Shown in pieces: positions 62,049-64,000 of a stretch of DNA of 64,000 nt (position 1 is the first letter of the stretch; each line of letters begins with the position of its first letter). The notes under the pieces were generated by a model. The model saw only the letters and a list, made by a program, of their open reading frames with translations. It had not been told where the DNA came from and did no database searches. The DNA is taken from positions 248,001-312,000 of the forward strand of contig NZ_RJAC01000008.1 of NCBI RefSeq assembly GCF_003999975.1. The letters run 5' to 3'. This stretch comes from Actinoplanes solisilvae (GTDB lineage Bacteria; Actinomycetota; Actinomycetes; Mycobacteriales; Micromonosporaceae). The position numbers and the translations under genes were made by a program.

Positions 62049-63914
62049 TCAGCTCTCGACCGGCAGGCGGACGGTGACGGTCGTGCCGACGTTCTCGCTC
62101 GAGTCGACGTCGATCGCGCCGCTGTGGTTCTCGATGATCGTGCGGGCGATGGCCAGGCCCAGGCCGGTGCCGGGGATCGCCTGCTTGATGGCGTTCGTGC
62201 CGCGGAAGAACCGTACGAAAAGGGCCTGCTGCTCCTCGGCCGGGATGCCCATGCCGGTGTCGGCGATCACGAGGACCGCCTGATCGCCGCGACGTTCGGC
62301 CCGGACGGTCACGACGCCGTCGGGCTGGGTGAACTTGACCGCGTTGGTGAGCAGGTTGTCGACCACGCGGTTGAGCTGGGCGCCGTCGCCGCGCACCCGC
62401 AGCGGCCCGCACACCTCCAGCTCGAGCCTGACTCCGCCCTTGCTCGCCGCCGCCCCGACCGCCCCGAGCGCCCGGTCGACCACCGCGACCAGATCGAGCG
62501 GAACCCGTTCACTCCCGAAGCCGCCCGACTCGATCTTCGAGAGGATCAGGATGTCCTCGACCAGGTCGCGCAGCCGCCTCGTGTTGCGCCCGATCACCTC
62601 GAGCATGCGCCGCTGAGCCTCGGTGAGGTCGTTCGGCCCGCCGTCCCGCAGCAGCTCCAGATAGCCCGAGATGCTGGTCAGGGGCGTACGCAGCTCGTGC
62701 GAGACGGTCGACATGAAATCAGCCTTGGCCGTGTCGAGTTCCTGCAGACGCGCGCTGACCTGCTCCTTGTTGCGCCGGATGATCTCGCTCTGCTCGGCCG
62801 CCGCGTTGACCGCCTCGGCGAGCGCCTGGATCTCCGCAGGCCCCTCCGTCGAGTCGGCCCGGGCGTTCAACTTCCCATCCCGTACGCGGTCCAGGGTCTG
62901 GACAACCGCGCCGAGGGGCCGGGTGAGTCGCCGGGTCGTGCGCACAGCCGTGACGACAGCCGCAGCGGTCGCCGTAACGGTCAAGACCGAGACCACCGCG
63001 ATCGCGGCCCACTGCAGGGCGCCAACCCGGGAACGAAGGTCGTCGGCCCGGGCCGCCAGCGTGAACCGCAGATCCTCGTTGGCCCGCAGGAACCCCTGCG
63101 AGAGCTCCTTGCCCCGCTCGGCGGCCCTGATCACGGCCTGGCTGCGGGGCGGCTCGAGGCGCTGCTTCTCGGCGTTCGACCACCACGCGTCCGCCTTGGC
63201 GATCTGGTCGGCGGCGGCCGACGCGTGCTGGTCGGCACTGAGCCGGCGCAGGACGCCGCCCGCGAGCTCGTAGTCGCTGCGCGCCACGTAGTAGGTGCTG
63301 AGCATCTGCTCGTCGGACGTGAGCAGGTAGCCGCGCAGTCCCCGCTGCGCGTCGGTGAGCACCGCCCGCATCTCGGCGTTCGCGAGTTGCAGCGGCTGCA
63401 CATGGGCGGTGAGCTGCTGCACGGCCCGATGCTCGACCAGCACCACGGCCAGCTCGGCCAGCCCCGATCCGATGATCAGCACCACAAGAACCGCAAAGGC
63501 CCTGCTGAGAAGCCCGCCGACAGAACCGTCGCGCCGGCCCCATCGATGACCCCACCGCCAAACCCGAGCCAGCCCCCGAACTCGGCCCGGCCACCGAGCC
63601 CCAGCCGGCCCGTGAGCAGCAGCCTGCCCCTGAGACCCAGCCTGCCCCTGAGACCCAGGCGGCTCGTGAGCCCCAGCCGGCTCGTGGTCGCCGGTGGCAC
63701 CCTGAACTTCAGCGAGCCTCAAGGCGTCAACCGGCCCTGGGGCGCCGGCCAACCCGCGGCTGCCCTCGCCCGCCGGGCGAACGTCGTGGTCCGGCGCCGG
63801 CCCTGTCACGCCAGAACCACCTCGCCATGAGGGCCCACGGGAATCGTCAGGCGGTGTCTTCCCGGTGGTGCCACCGGGTTCTATCGTCCTGCCGGAGCTG
63901 TCGCGTCGTCGCAT
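62049..63914 (-). CDS. CHASE3 sensor histidine kinase
   Basis: Up to 621 residues. After a Gly/Pro/Ala-rich N-terminal extension (about 1-130, partly made of 6-residue repeats) come TM1 (AFAVLVVLIIGSGLAELAVV) and a CHASE3 sensor (MRAVLTDAQRGLRGYLLTSD; LSTYYVARSDYELAGGVLRR). TM2 (QWAAIAVVSVLTVTATAAAV), HAMP, and HisKA with the phospho-His in MSTVSHELRTPLTSISGYLE follow. HATPase_c has VDNLLTNAVKFTQPDG, DTGMGIP and GTGLGLAIARTIIENHSG. CHASE3 proteins sense external cues. The start is uncertain because the low-complexity extension has no family match; translation could begin further in. The response-regulator gene lies 22 nt upstream and the HEAT/GT2 remnant 10 nt downstream. Confidence 0.88.
   Translation of the reverse strand: MRRRDSSGRTIEPGGTTGKTPPDDSRGPSWRGGSGVTGPAPDHDVRPAGEGSRGLAGAPGPVDALRLAEVQGATGDHEPAGAHEPPGSQGQAGSQGQAAAHGPAGARWPGRVRGLARVWRWGHRWGRRDGSVGGLLSRAFAVLVVLIIGSGLAELAVVLVEHRAVQQLTAHVQPLQLANAEMRAVLTDAQRGLRGYLLTSDEQMLSTYYVARSDYELAGGVLRRLSADQHASAAADQIAKADAWWSNAEKQRLEPPRSQAVIRAAERGKELSQGFLRANEDLRFTLAARADDLRSRVGALQWAAIAVVSVLTVTATAAAVVTAVRTTRRLTRPLGAVVQTLDRVRDGKLNARADSTEGPAEIQALAEAVNAAAEQSEIIRRNKEQVSARLQELDTAKADFMSTVSHELRTPLTSISGYLELLRDGGPNDLTEAQRRMLEVIGRNTRRLRDLVEDILILSKIESGGFGSERVPLDLVAVVDRALGAVGAAASKGGVRLELEVCGPLRVRGDGAQLNRVVDNLLTNAVKFTQPDGVVTVRAERRGDQAVLVIADTGMGIPAEEQQALFVRFFRGTNAIKQAIPGTGLGLAIARTIIENHSGAIDVDSSENVGTTVTVRLPVES
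63587..63676. repeat. Five 18-bp tandem repeats in the kinase N-terminal region
   Basis: Units at 63587, 63605, 63623, 63641 and 63659. Two central copies are identical (CCTGCCCCTGAGACCCAG) and the others are degenerate (for example GCGGCTCGTGAGCCCCAG). They encode Gly/Gln/Ala-rich six-residue repeats such as GSQGQA on the minus strand. Copy number may vary between strains. Confidence 0.8.
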
Positions 63915-63936
63915 CGTCCCGGCGTACGCCCGCTTC

Positions 63937-64000
63937 TCAGGCCCGGGCCCGGCTCAGCAGGGCCTGGATGCGCGAGACGAGCTCGCGCGGGCTGAAGGGC
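63937..64000 (-). CDS. Response regulator, C-terminal end only
   Basis: The gene runs off the right end of the window; only the last 20 codons are seen on the minus strand: PFSPRELVSRIQALLSRARA then TGA. This is the end of a receiver domain, where the KPFSPRELVSRI pattern is highly conserved in OmpR/CheY-type proteins. The stop directly after the receiver suggests a single-domain protein or a receiver-terminal hybrid. It is 22 nt upstream of the CHASE3 kinase, so they likely form a signalling pair. Confidence 0.75.
   Translation of the reverse strand, partial: PFSPRELVSRIQALLSRARA

Noticed and set aside
61440..63830. Very long plus-strand open frame of about 800 codons
   Set aside because: It is antisense to the kinase and HEAT/GT2 remnant, rich in Arg/Pro/Gly/Ala with no domains; a shadow of GC-rich codon positions.

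Overview
The window is high-GC actinobacterial DNA with dense GTG/TTG starts and 1-17 nt stop/start overlaps. Family content suggests the Micromonosporaceae (Actinoplanes-like): CHASE3 kinases, tandem LAL-type LuxR regulators, secreted discoidin-domain proteins, an ebo cluster. That placement is an inference, since no rRNA or other taxonomic marker is present. Two stretches, about 9.5-11.8 kb and 53.3-55.3 kb, are visibly poorer in GC (48-50% in 60-nt samples I counted) and look acquired.

Layout. 0-9.4 kb: NarL-type two-component system, small conserved protein, FAD monooxygenase, animal-type heme peroxidase, short UvrA-like ABC protein, phosphotransferase, membrane protein, and a decayed diguanylate cyclase. 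9.4-11.8 kb: low-GC island with a HicA-like protein, an HTH protein preceded by a tandem palindrome, and a SecB-like chaperone; this is a candidate toxin-antitoxin-chaperone (TAC) locus. 12-20.6 kb: SpoIIE-type phosphatase, two translationally coupled LuxR ATPases, XRE/NB-ARC/TPR regulator. 20.6-28.6 kb: N-terminally shortened DHFR-like gene, alpha/beta hydrolase, ThuA pseudogene, unknown protein, a 1349-residue protein built like mammalian soluble adenylyl cyclase, DyP peroxidase. 28.6-33.1 kb: glutamine-dependent asparagine synthase divergent from an OmpR-type two-component system, with an 11-bp inverted repeat between them. 33.4-38 kb: two secreted multidomain sugar-active proteins sharing a near-identical discoidin domain. 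38-45.8 kb: an eight-gene ebo-type operon in which an inositol-phosphate-synthase-like cyclase takes the place of EboD and a polyprenyl synthase closes the operon. 45.9-53.3 kb: two AraC paralogues, CopC fusion, GGDEF-EAL protein, DUF1648/GntR pair. 53.3-55.3 kb: AlbA_2/ATPase regulator behind an array of CTTCCTAAG half-sites. 55.3-64 kb: subtilase, universal stress protein, small membrane protein, phospholipase A2, beta-lactamase-like protein, HEAT/glycosyltransferase deletion scar, CHASE3 kinase, and the tail of a response regulator.

The strongest candidates for something new are the HicA-like/HTH/SecB-like trio, the cyclitol-plus-prenyl version of the ebo operon, and the self-contained AlbA_2 regulator with its operator array. 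Four loci show gene decay or truncation: GGDEF, ThuA, HEAT/GT2 and DHFR-like. All functional statements come from reading motifs by eye; no database search was run.
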